Below, piece after piece: positions 8,886 through 16,714 of a stretch of DNA of 64,000 bases. Both the position numbers and the translations under genes were made by a program. The first letter of the stretch is position 1. The number at the start of each line of letters is the position of its first letter. Where the stretch lies: contig JAPPEF010000172.1 of assembly GCA_028875335.1 (NCBI GenBank), positions 1-64,000 of the forward strand, given 5' to 3'. This DNA comes from Gemmatimonadota bacterium. GTDB taxonomy: Bacteria > Latescibacterota > UBA2968 > UBA8231. Under the pieces are notes generated by a model. That model saw only the letters and a list, made by a program, of their open reading frames with translations, did not search any database and had not been told where the DNA came from.

Positions 8886-8954
8886 GTCTTGTTCCTCCGT
8901 CTAATGAAAAAGTAAAGATACCACGCTTACTCGTCGTGGATGCGCTAGTCGCGG

Positions 8955-10490
8955 TTAATCACCCGACGGCACCATCTCACAGCCGAACTCGGATTGCAGG
9001 ACCTGTTCCATGGAAGCGATCTCTTCGGCCGATAGATAGTCGAAGTGCGTTGCGCGTTTGCGTGCGGAAAGGCGGCCCTTGTTTTGCAGACAGAAGCGAA
9101 TGAAGAGATCGATTTGCCGGTCGGGCATGTCCACGATTTCTTGGATCGCGTTCTTGGTCTCGTCGTAGTTGGCCAAGAACGCCAGTTCAGCGGCGAGTTC
9201 CGTATCAATGGTCTGCTCGATGAAGCGAAAAAGCGCCTCCGCCTGCGGCGTCATGTCGATATAGCGGTACCATACGGCGGTATCGTTGTGCACGATCAAG
9301 CGACCATCGGCATCGAGCGTGTGTTCTATCAGGGGCATCAGCTTGTGAGAAAATGCTTCTAAGGAAGCATCATAGTCGGCGGCATTCCTCAGCATGGTTG
9401 CCGAGATGGGAAACATGACGCCCTTGGGTGTAAAACCACGGCGGGCGAGAATGTTGTGGATCAGGAAGCGGTGGATTCGGCCATTGCCGTCCTCAAAGGG
9501 GTGCAGAAAGACAAAACCATAGGCGATGGCCGCGGCCTGCATCACCGCAGGCACCTGACCTGCTTCCATGCGTTCGTGGGCAGCGAGCAGACCCTCCATC
9601 AAGTCGGGTAAGTCGGCAGGTACCGGACTTACAAAGTGGATGTGTTCTTTTTGCCAAGCGACCGTCTCCCCGACGAAGTTCTCGGTCGCTCGGTAGTCGG
9701 CCTCGCAAAACCGTGCATCGACAATGCGGTTTTGCACCTCGACCAACTGCGCTTTGCGACAAAAGTCCTCTTGCTCCGCCAGTTGCAGCAGCGCCACGAA
9801 ACGCTCAGTTCGGGTCGAGGAGGGATTGATCTGTTCGATTGCAAACGACGATCTGGTCTCCTTGGTGTACAGGTAGCCAAGAGCGCGCTTGAGCAAGGCC
9901 GGATCATAATGAGACACGATGCGCTGACATCGCGCGGGCAAGTCGGCCGTTTCAAAGTCTCGTAGGATCGCAGTGCGGCGAACAGTTGGGCAGAATCGAC
10001 GGTCGCCGAGCAGGTTGTCGTTGATCCGTTGACGGCGGATTGGACGGGCAGGAGCAACTGTGTAGTACGCGTCCGGTTCGAGTAGATCGACGTAGTTTCC
10101 TCGCGTCAGGTCGTCCAGCGGCAGGGTCTTGTCGGTCAGGAACTCGTAGAGGAACCACAATCTCCGGGCATACTTACCAGTCGGTTTGGACTGGACGTAT
10201 TCGAGGAGTTCATCCGCTTCCATCTTCTCGAACAAGCTAGCGAGAATCGCGAGATTGGTCCCGTCGTACTTGAGCGCGAATTCAAGGTGATTGCCCAGTG
10301 TCTCCCCAGGCCAGTACTTGAGCGGGTAGATTTCCTCGATGACATCTTCACGGGCGTTGACCCGGTGGATTCCGCTGGTAGTCACTTTGGATTGGTGCCA
10401 ATTCGGGATGGTATCGAGGTTGTACCACTCGATCAGTGCGGCATACCCGGCGGGCCTAGATGTCGGTCTCTCTTGGGCGGTTTCAACCAT
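8955..10490 (-). CDS. Fic-domain protein, probable AMP-transferase
   Basis: 511 residues from the ATG at 10490, chosen over a TTG five codons upstream because GGTGGG sits seven bases before it. The Fic signature HPFEDGNGRIHR (about residues 325-337) is complete, with catalytic His and phosphate-binding GNGR. Such proteins usually transfer AMP from ATP to a protein hydroxyl. Upstream, SSFAIEQ resembles the class II inhibitory helix SxxxE(G/N), with Gln after the Glu. The C-terminal 110 residues contain a winged-helix-like segment ending ASMEQVLQSEFG. No small antitoxin gene is adjacent, which fits a built-in inhibitory helix. A good promoter lies just upstream. Confidence 0.88.
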   Translation of the reverse strand: MVETAQERPTSRPAGYAALIEWYNLDTIPNWHQSKVTTSGIHRVNAREDVIEEIYPLKYWPGETLGNHLEFALKYDGTNLAILASLFEKMEADELLEYVQSKPTGKYARRLWFLYEFLTDKTLPLDDLTRGNYVDLLEPDAYYTVAPARPIRRQRINDNLLGDRRFCPTVRRTAILRDFETADLPARCQRIVSHYDPALLKRALGYLYTKETRSSFAIEQINPSSTRTERFVALLQLAEQEDFCRKAQLVEVQNRIVDARFCEADYRATENFVGETVAWQKEHIHFVSPVPADLPDLMEGLLAAHERMEAGQVPAVMQAAAIAYGFVFLHPFEDGNGRIHRFLIHNILARRGFTPKGVMFPISATMLRNAADYDASLEAFSHKLMPLIEHTLDADGRLIVHNDTAVWYRYIDMTPQAEALFRFIEQTIDTELAAELAFLANYDETKNAIQEIVDMPDRQIDLFIRFCLQNKGRLSARKRATHFDYLSAEEIASMEQVLQSEFGCEMVPSGD

Positions 10491-10523
10491 GAAATTTCCC
10501 ACCAAAACGATTATTCAATGAGA

Positions 10524-10551
10524 ATTATTATTACAATATGAGCTATGTCAA
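10524..10551 (-). promoter_or_regulatory. Sigma70-like promoter for fic
   Basis: On the minus strand a perfect -35 TTGACA (10551-10546) is followed after 16 bases by AATAAT (10529-10524), a 5/6 match to the -10 consensus. Transcription would begin near 10517, giving a leader of roughly 27 bases before the fic ATG at 10490. The local sequence is strongly A+T-rich, unlike its surroundings. Confidence 0.6.
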
Positions 10552-10738
10552 GAAAAATAGTTACGAATAAATCCGTAGTCTGCGTACAATTTGGATAAAA
10601 GCGGCTTATCGCAGGCTATGCAACCGACACTCGACGAGAGCCGACCGATGATCGGAAAACGCTTGACAGAAGCACGGGAGGTCGAGATTGTTGGCTACCT
10701 AACGGCCCAGTCGTCGGCCCCGTGAGAAGGAAAACAGA

Positions 10739-11488
10739 ATGACGCAGGAAGAAGCCTGGTACTTCCGCCACAACGGCTTCCACCGAGTAGCTCGGCCTCT
10801 GCCGAGAAAGCTGGTGGCTCGCCTGAACGCGGTCACGGATGAACAGATCGCAACCCTAGCGGAGCCCGTCGTGTGGGAGACCGGCACCACCTCGCGCACG
10901 CCCCAAGATGTGCGTCGCCTGTCGAAAGTCCTAGCGCGGGATCCAGTGTACCTCGAAGCAGCAACCCACCCGATCGTACTCAACGCCCTCGCGGGCGTAC
11001 TCGGCGACAACATCGAACTGCTGACCAACAAGCACAACCACATCATGGTTCGTCCACCGAACTCGGCCCCAGTGCCGTGGCACTCCGGCGAGGAATTGTA
11101 CGAGCCGACCTTGATCACCGCGCTCATCTATTTAGAAGAATCCACCATCGACAACGGCTGTGTGCATCTCGTCCCGGGCAGTCACTTGCGACCCTTCACA
11201 AAGCCGCGCCGCCCCGGCGGCGATTTCCGGCGCAACCCGCTATACCAGCGCTCGCTGCCCGTGCCCATGCCAGCGGGTGGTGTGCTACTGTTCAACGACT
11301 GCTGCTTCCACGGTGCCGACGTCAACCGCAGCAATGGCTCGCGGCGCAGCATGACCCTTGGCTACCGCGCGCACGACTCGCACGACGTGTTGAAGGACGA
11401 TCCAGAAAAAATCCTCGTGCGTGGCGAACGCGCCTACACCGGCCATCCCCATCTGTTCCCCAATACGAAGAAAGGGAAGAATCAGTGA
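10739..11488 (+). CDS. PhyH-family Fe(II)/2OG enzyme with HSG in place of HxD
   Basis: 249 residues. The fold pattern is that of phytanoyl-CoA dioxygenase relatives: VPWHSGEEL (His115), then LITALIYLEESTIDNGCVHL and VPGSH, a distal His191 in CCFHGADV, and Arg202/203 about 11 residues later for 2-oxoglutarate. Normal members have HxD; here the Asp position is Gly117. Loss of that carboxylate is the hallmark of SyrB2/BesD-type Fe/2OG halogenases, where halide takes its place, but it may also mean Glu118/119 substitutes or the enzyme is inactive. It heads a five-gene unit and is followed by the dipeptidase gene with a GTGA overlap. The ribosome site is AGAAGGAAAA before the ATG. Confidence 0.8.
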   Translation: MTQEEAWYFRHNGFHRVARPLPRKLVARLNAVTDEQIATLAEPVVWETGTTSRTPQDVRRLSKVLARDPVYLEAATHPIVLNALAGVLGDNIELLTNKHNHIMVRPPNSAPVPWHSGEELYEPTLITALIYLEESTIDNGCVHLVPGSHLRPFTKPRRPGGDFRRNPLYQRSLPVPMPAGGVLLFNDCCFHGADVNRSNGSRRSMTLGYRAHDSHDVLKDDPEKILVRGERAYTGHPHLFPNTKKGKNQ

Positions 11489-12714
11489 CTACCTGGGAAG
11501 AAAACATCCAGCAAGCGAGGGCTATAGCGCTCGAAATCCTGCAACCATCCGCATCGCAGTTGGAGCACGGGTTGGCCTTGCACCGCGACGCCATCGTGTG
11601 CGAGTCGTACAGCCTCGGGGTGATAGCGCCAATCGACGGCGAAGTCATGGCGCAGGCCGTGGAGGCGCGGGCCTCGGAGGTCGAGCTACAGTACCTGTCG
11701 GAGCAGATGCGAATGACGCGCTGGGCCTACGACGACGAACTAAAGGCCGAGTATCTGGGGGCTTGGAAGGCGTCCGGGGTGACGTGCGCCTTTCAAAACG
11801 CCGGCGAGGAGGGCAACAACCCCATGCGCATGTTGGGGCGACTGGCGCACTATACCCATCTGACGGATCGCATGCGCGACCACGTGGCGCGGGCTGCCTT
11901 CCCCGACGACATCGTCGCCGCAAAAGCCGCTGGACGGCACTGCATCTATCAGACGTGTAACGGCGTGCCCCTCCCAGGAGAGCAGGCTACGGTCGAGCAG
12001 GAGTTGCGTTTCATCAGCCAGTTCTTCGAGCTCGGCTGCCGCATGATGCACCTGACCTACAACCGCCGCAATCCAATCGGCGACGGTTGTGCCGAGCCAG
12101 CCAACGCCGGTCTGAGCGACTTTGGCCGTGCTGTGATCGCCGAGATGAACAAGGTCGGCGTGATTGCCGACGTGGCCCACTCCGGCTGGCAGACCTGCCT
12201 AGACGCAGCCGAGGTATCGCAAAAGCCGATCGTCGCCAGCCATTCGGCCTGCGCGGCCCTGAACCACCATCATCGCTGCAAGCCGGACGAAGTGATGCGG
12301 GCAATTGCCGACAAGGGCGGAACCGTAGGCATCACCAACGTACCGGCCTTTATCGGGGGCAGCGGCTGCATCGACGCCATGCTCGACCACATTGACCACG
12401 CAGTGCAGGTCGTCGGCGTCGATCACGTGACGATTGGCACGGATCGGCCTTACATTAGCTGCCGCGCCAAGGAAGAAAGCGCCAAGGTGCCAGCGCGACC
12501 GGGCAGCCGCCCGCGCTGGGAGGCACTGTGGGAGGTCAACGATCCCGTACAACGCGCAGAGTGGCGTCAAGAGCGCATGTTCCAAAGCACGACGTGGACG
12601 AACTTCCCGCTGTTCACGGTCGGCATGGTGCAACGCGGTTATGCCGACGACGACATCCGCAAAATACTCGGCGGCAACATCCTCAGAGTTGCCCGGGAAG
12701 TGTTGGGAGAGTAG
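11485..12714 (+). CDS. Peptidase M19 (membrane dipeptidase)-like protein
   Basis: 409 residues from a GTG that overlaps the previous stop (GTGA), with AAAGGGAAG upstream. Canonical M19 enzymes are binuclear-zinc dipeptidases. Visible ligands are His in IADVAHSG, His in IVASHSAC and Asp in HVTIGTDRP, and LTYNRRNPIGDGC matches the family's LTxNxRN segment. The N-terminal HxD zinc pair, normally in a DGHNDL-type motif after HRDA, is absent: this protein reads HRDAIVCESYSLGV. It is therefore a divergent member whose metal site may be mononuclear or inactive, and dipeptide hydrolysis should not be assumed. Its neighbours (GNAT, cysteine hydrolase, aminotransferase) suggest amino-acid or amide metabolism. 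Confidence 0.8.
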   Translation: MTTWEENIQQARAIALEILQPSASQLEHGLALHRDAIVCESYSLGVIAPIDGEVMAQAVEARASEVELQYLSEQMRMTRWAYDDELKAEYLGAWKASGVTCAFQNAGEEGNNPMRMLGRLAHYTHLTDRMRDHVARAAFPDDIVAAKAAGRHCIYQTCNGVPLPGEQATVEQELRFISQFFELGCRMMHLTYNRRNPIGDGCAEPANAGLSDFGRAVIAEMNKVGVIADVAHSGWQTCLDAAEVSQKPIVASHSACAALNHHHRCKPDEVMRAIADKGGTVGITNVPAFIGGSGCIDAMLDHIDHAVQVVGVDHVTIGTDRPYISCRAKEESAKVPARPGSRPRWEALWEVNDPVQRAEWRQERMFQSTTWTNFPLFTVGMVQRGYADDDIRKILGGNILRVAREVLGE

Positions 12715-12755
12715 GGAGCCGACACCTAATCCAGACAAAACGCGTGCGAATTCTT

Positions 12756-13376
12756 ATGAGCAACATCCCCATGCAAATCGACCCTAATACGATTGATACA
12801 CGACCCGAACTGGTTTCGTCCAGCGAGGTGCTGGCTTCGGGCCAACGGGTTTACTTCCGCCCTTTGCGCGCTGATCAAGCCGCTGAGTTAGGCGCGTACT
12901 TCACCGATTTGTCGCAGGCCACCCGCGGGGTGTACGGGCCGCACCCGTTTGACCAAGAGACAGCCGATGGCTTTTGCGCCGCATTGGACAGCGCCCACAC
13001 GCTGCGCATGCTGGCCTGGGTCAAGGAGGGGGGTATCGAGCGCATCGTGGCGTATTTCGTCGTCGAACTGGGCGTACGCGCCGGGGACCGCCGGCGCTAC
13101 GATGCATTGGGCTTGGCCTTGCACGACGAGACCGATTGCACCTTGGCCCCTTCCGTGGCCGACGCATACCAGAGCCAAGGGCTGGGCAGTTTGATGATGC
13201 AGCATCTGCTCGGGCTATTGCCGCGGCTGGGGCGGCAGCGCATGCTGCTGTGGGGCGGCGTGCGCGCAGACAATCCCCGCGCCGTCCACTTTTACACTAA
13301 ATTCGGTTTTCGGCGCGTGGGCGATTTCGAGGCTGGAGGCACCAACAATTACGACATGATCGCAGACTTGGGATAA
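12756..13376 (+). CDS. GNAT-family N-acetyltransferase
   Basis: 206 residues from the ATG at 12756; the frame is open further upstream, but that part is antisense-like shadow inside the dipeptidase gene. VYFRPLRADQAAELGAYF opens a GNAT fold. SVADAYQSQGLGSLMMQHLL is the acetyl-CoA pyrophosphate-binding motif A (Q/RxxGxG/A), and NPRAVHFYTKFGFRRVG is the usual C-terminal motif. It should transfer an acyl group from CoA to an amine; the acceptor is unknown. It is third in the unit, 41 bases after the dipeptidase and 11 before the hydrolase. The ribosome site is weak. Confidence 0.88.
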   Translation: MSNIPMQIDPNTIDTRPELVSSSEVLASGQRVYFRPLRADQAAELGAYFTDLSQATRGVYGPHPFDQETADGFCAALDSAHTLRMLAWVKEGGIERIVAYFVVELGVRAGDRRRYDALGLALHDETDCTLAPSVADAYQSQGLGSLMMQHLLGLLPRLGRQRMLLWGGVRADNPRAVHFYTKFGFRRVGDFEAGGTNNYDMIADLG

Positions 13377-13387
13377 GAGGAGAAACA

Positions 13388-14191
13388 ATGGCAACGCTAC
13401 AACTGAAGGTGCAGTACTTCCAAGACAGCACACCCATAGAAGTGCCCTGCCGCGAGGAGAATTTCGTCGTGCGGGAACTGGATTTCGCCCTGCCGGTCGA
13501 GCAGACGGCGCTAGTGCTAATCGACCTGTGGAACGTGCATCACATCGATAGCTGGATCGAGCGTGCCGAGGCGGTGACCAAGGAAGTGATTGCGCCGCTC
13601 ATCGGACGCGCGCGCGAATGCGGCCTGACCATCGTGCAGGCACCCAGTCCCGGAGTTTTGGCCAATTTCCCGGATAAGTACGAGGTGTACCAAGGCTGTA
13701 CGCCCGAACCCGAGCCGGGGTCGCCGCCGAGTTGGCCGCCGGCTGAGTTCCGCAACCGGCAGGGGTCGTATGCCTGTTTCCGGGGGCCGCGCAACCAAGA
13801 GCCCGGCATTGATCTTTATTGGCAGAGCCTTACAGGGCAACTCGATCTTTCGCCCCATATCGCCGTGGAGGAAGGGGATTTTGTCGTGGGCACCGGTCAG
13901 CAACTGCACGATTTGTGCCAAGAGCGCGGCATTCTGCATTTGCTTTTCGCCGGCTTTGCGACCAATTGGTGTATATTGGGCCGCGACTACGGCGTTCGCG
14001 CCATGCGCGGGCGGGGCTATAACACTATTTTGGTGCGGGACGCCACAGACGGAGTGGAATTCCCCGATACACTAGAGGCTAAGTGGGCCACGGAATTGGC
14101 CGTGCGCGAGGTCGAGCAAGTGCATGGTTTTTCCACCTCGACAGCCAATTTTTACACCGCTTTGAACTCACAGGAGAGTAACGCACTATGA
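13388..14191 (+). CDS. Isochorismatase-like cysteine hydrolase
   Basis: 267 residues. QTALVLIDLWNVHH supplies the conserved Asp of the cysteine-hydrolase triad, and LLFAGFATNWCILGRDYG supplies the nucleophilic Cys. The Lys usually found in the xDxVxK strand is not apparent: the matching segment reads EEGDFVVGTGQQLHDL. The family includes isochorismatases, nicotinamidases and N-carbamoyl amidases that cleave C-N or vinyl-ether bonds. The triad may be incomplete, so activity is uncertain. A strong AGAGGAGAAACA ribosome site precedes the ATG, and the 3' end overlaps the aminotransferase gene by four bases. Confidence 0.82.
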   Translation: MATLQLKVQYFQDSTPIEVPCREENFVVRELDFALPVEQTALVLIDLWNVHHIDSWIERAEAVTKEVIAPLIGRARECGLTIVQAPSPGVLANFPDKYEVYQGCTPEPEPGSPPSWPPAEFRNRQGSYACFRGPRNQEPGIDLYWQSLTGQLDLSPHIAVEEGDFVVGTGQQLHDLCQERGILHLLFAGFATNWCILGRDYGVRAMRGRGYNTILVRDATDGVEFPDTLEAKWATELAVREVEQVHGFSTSTANFYTALNSQESNAL

Positions 14192-15105
14192 ATGAACCAG
14201 TCGTCTATCTCAACGATGGCTTTGTCCCCGCTTCCCAAGCCCATATCAATATCTACGATTTGGGGATCGTACTAGGGGCCACCCTGACCGAAATGACCCG
14301 CACGTTCAAGCACGAACCGTTTCGCTTGGAGGAGCACGTGCGGCGGCTCTTGCGGTCGTGCAAATACGCCGGCATCGAGTTGGCATTGGACCACGAGGGG
14401 TTGGTCGAATGCACGCGTGACTTGATCCATACCAACAGCAAGCTGATCGGTCCCGAACAGGATTTAGGAGTCGTTCACTTTGTAACGCCGGGAGAAAACC
14501 AGATCTACGCTGGTAGCGCTGGAAAATCGGCGCGCCTGACGCCCACGTTGTGCATCCATTCTTTCCCGCTGCCCTTTGCCGTGTGGCGATCCTATTTTGA
14601 GCAGGGCGTCCACGCGGTCACCCCCTCCATCCGCCACGTGCCGCCCCAATGCGTTGACCCCAAGACCAAAAACCGCTCGCGCTTGCACTATTGGCTGGCC
14701 GACAAGCAATCGCAGGCAGTCGATCCTGCCGCCACCTCGCTGCTGCTCGATTTGGACGGTAACCTCACCGAGTGCTCGGGGGCCAACTTCGTCGTGGTGG
14801 AAAACGACGCGATCTTTACGCCCACCAGCCGCAATATCCTAGAAGGGGTGAGCTTGGTGACGCTACGGGAATTGGCCCCCGAGTTGGGGCTGAGCTGGGT
14901 TGAGAAGAATTTGCAGCCCTACGACGCGGTCAATGCCGACGAGGCTTGGTTGACCAGCACACCCTATTGCCTGGCGCCGTGTACGCGCATCAACAATACG
15001 CCCATTGGCGACGGAAAGCCCGGCCCTCTGTTCGGGCGAGTGATGGAGGCGTGGAGCCAGCGGGTGGGGATGGATATTCTAGAGCAAATAAAAAACGCAG
15101 ACTGA
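14188..15105 (+). CDS. Class IV PLP aminotransferase
   Basis: 305 residues. The family includes branched-chain aminotransferases, D-amino-acid transaminases and aminodeoxychorismate lyase. Visible features are the N-terminal DGFVPASQAHINIYDLG, a PLP-lysine candidate in DPKTKNRSRLHY, and the signature LLLDLDGNLTECSGANFVVV with TPTSRNILEGVSL after it (Glu and phosphate-binding loop). It should transfer an amino group between an amino acid and a 2-oxo acid; whether L or D is unclear. The ATG overlaps the preceding stop (ATGA) and has AGGAGAG upstream. It closes the first unit and converges on the PhyH gene at 15130, with no clear terminator between them. Confidence 0.88.
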   Translation: MNEPVVYLNDGFVPASQAHINIYDLGIVLGATLTEMTRTFKHEPFRLEEHVRRLLRSCKYAGIELALDHEGLVECTRDLIHTNSKLIGPEQDLGVVHFVTPGENQIYAGSAGKSARLTPTLCIHSFPLPFAVWRSYFEQGVHAVTPSIRHVPPQCVDPKTKNRSRLHYWLADKQSQAVDPAATSLLLDLDGNLTECSGANFVVVENDAIFTPTSRNILEGVSLVTLRELAPELGLSWVEKNLQPYDAVNADEAWLTSTPYCLAPCTRINNTPIGDGKPGPLFGRVMEAWSQRVGMDILEQIKNAD

Positions 15106-15129
15106 GCGGTGGCTCGGGGCGAACGCGGA

Positions 15130-15945
15130 TCAGTCCCAATCGACCTTCCGGTAGCGCTTTAGCAATTGTTGACCTTTTTCGGAGAGCGACTCGTAGGAAT
15201 CCTGCGGCATCTCGATGTTTTGCGCGATGGCGAACCAGTCGCGGCAGTAGCAGACGACGAGTTCGGGGCGCGGGTCTGGGGTGCGGTTGGGCGTGCCTCG
15301 GTGGAGGGTGCGCACGTCCTGGACCCACATTGATCCCTTTTTGAGATTGAGGCGGTGGGCCGAGGGAAAGTGGCCTTTGAGGAGGATTTCATCGTAACGC
15401 CCTTCGAGTTTCGGGTCAGCTATGTATTGGGTCGAAGGAAGCACTTCAAAGCTGCCATTCTCTTCCGAGGTCTCGACCAAGGGAAACTTGACGCCTACCA
15501 CCGGAACGGTTTCGAGGCCGACGTGGGGGATCTCGCGGGCGATGCCCGTGTCGCGGTGCCAGTGTTGGAAGGCGCTCTGCGCGCAGGGGGTATTGGAGTG
15601 GTAACAGGTGATGACGTAGCTGTCGGGACGCCAGAAGCGGTCGAGGAATTCTAAGATGACGGGGTGTTCGTAAATGGCCGGGTCGGCGAAGGGTTCGATC
15701 CACGGAATGGTCAGGGTGTAGCGGTTGGTCGTCTGCAAGCGTCCTTGGCCGATGCGCGGGTCGCCCAATTCGACGTTAGACACCTCGGTTTCGCGCTCCT
15801 GGATATGTGCCAGCAGCGGCAGGAAAGCCTCGCGGATTTGGTCGATTTTTTCCTCGGGGATCATGTCCTCAAAGACGGCGTAACCGTTGATCTTGAATTC
15901 GGCGAGCTTGAGGTCGAAATCTACCTCGGCGCAAGTGAGGGTCAT
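15130..15945 (-). CDS. Phytanoyl-CoA dioxygenase-family enzyme
   Basis: 271 residues from the ATG at 15945, with GGAG upstream; the open frame extends further but that part shadows the aldolase gene. The iron site looks intact: HWHRDTGIA supplies HxD, a distal His sits in RTLHRGTPNRTPDPRPE, and the Arg for 2-oxoglutarate follows. The family hydroxylates varied small substrates using Fe(II), 2-oxoglutarate and O2. SAFQHWHRD and GVKFPLVETSEENGSFEV are typical of the bacterial PhyH group. It is last in the minus-strand unit after SDR and aldolase genes (28-base gap), and so probably acts on the same compound. Confidence 0.88.
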   Translation of the reverse strand: MTLTCAEVDFDLKLAEFKINGYAVFEDMIPEEKIDQIREAFLPLLAHIQERETEVSNVELGDPRIGQGRLQTTNRYTLTIPWIEPFADPAIYEHPVILEFLDRFWRPDSYVITCYHSNTPCAQSAFQHWHRDTGIAREIPHVGLETVPVVGVKFPLVETSEENGSFEVLPSTQYIADPKLEGRYDEILLKGHFPSAHRLNLKKGSMWVQDVRTLHRGTPNRTPDPRPELVVCYCRDWFAIAQNIEMPQDSYESLSEKGQQLLKRYRKVDWD

Positions 15946-15973
15946 GGCAATCTCCGTTCGTTTCGTCTCTGTG

Positions 15974-16711
15974 CTACACTGAGTCTCCTGTGCTTCCCTT
16001 GAGACAGTCCAATAGTTGCGTACCTCGGTCCATGAGCAGGTCGAGGTCCGACTTAAAGGTGAGAGCCTGGAAGCCCGCAGCTTTTTTAGCCGCGAAATCC
16101 TCGGGGGTATACGTATTGCAGCAGGGCTTTTTACCGGCTGCAAGGGTTGTGGTGACAATCCGCTCCATCGCCGCCTGATAGGCAGGTTGCTGCTCGTAGC
16201 TGGAGCGATGGCGCGACAGGCCCAGCGATAGCGCGAGGTCAACCGGCCCGACAAAGCAGCCATCGACGCCGGGCAGAGCCATGATTTCTTCGGCTTGCTC
16301 AACGGCGTCAATGTGTTCCATTTGCACCAGCAGCAAGGTCTCGTCGTTGGCCTTTTCAAAGTAGTCGTCGCCGTAGTGGAGATAGTGGTCGCCGCCCAGC
16401 GAGCGCACTCCAGTGGGCGGGTATTTGGCAGCGAGGGCAACGGCTTGGGCCTCGGTGCGCGAGTTGACCATGGGCACGACGACTCCGCCCGCTCCTATAT
16501 CGAGGGCTTTTTCTACTTCGCCGGGATTGCCGATGGAGGTGCGGATCAAGGGGCGGGCACCAGTTGGGCGGGCGGCGTAGATGCACTCATAGGCGGTTTC
16601 CCAATTCATCGCACCGTGTTGGAGGTCGAGGACGATCCAGTCCCAGCCCATCAGTCCCAAGTAGCGGGAAATCGCCGGTTGGGGAATGGTCTGCCAGATG
16701 CCTATATCCAT
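15974..16711 (-). CDS. HpcH/HpaI-family class II aldolase
   Basis: 245 residues. WDWIVLDLQHGAMNWE carries the conserved catalytic His after the first strands, PLIRTSIGNPGEVEKALDIG carries the pyruvate-binding Arg, and the metal ligands are Glu in LLVQMEHID and Asp in GCFVGPVDLALSLG. These metal-dependent aldolases cleave 2-keto-4-hydroxy acids such as 4-hydroxy-2-oxoheptanedioate or 2-keto-3-deoxy-sugar acids to pyruvate plus an aldehyde. The start lies three bases after the SDR stop, so the two genes are surely co-transcribed. With the galactonate-dehydratase-like gene nearby, cleavage of a 2-keto-3-deoxy acid is a plausible role, but it is not proven. Confidence 0.88.
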   Translation of the reverse strand: MDIGIWQTIPQPAISRYLGLMGWDWIVLDLQHGAMNWETAYECIYAARPTGARPLIRTSIGNPGEVEKALDIGAGGVVVPMVNSRTEAQAVALAAKYPPTGVRSLGGDHYLHYGDDYFEKANDETLLLVQMEHIDAVEQAEEIMALPGVDGCFVGPVDLALSLGLSRHRSSYEQQPAYQAAMERIVTTTLAAGKKPCCNTYTPEDFAAKKAAGFQALTFKSDLDLLMDRGTQLLDCLKGSTGDSV

Positions 16712-16714
16712 CGC

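Noticed and set aside
8921..8939. Small CCACG/CGTGG stem between fic and the VOC gene
   Set aside because: Five-bp stem with a nine-base loop and broken T run; too weak for a terminator.
10663..10691. TTGACA with weak GATTGT ahead of the HSG-type PhyH gene
   Set aside because: The -35 is perfect but the -10 matches only three of six bases, so it is not listed as a promoter.
10873..11484. Upstream extension of the M19-like frame
   Set aside because: Overlaps the PhyH gene in another frame and is Arg/Pro-rich; a GTG with a ribosome site at 11485 is the better start.
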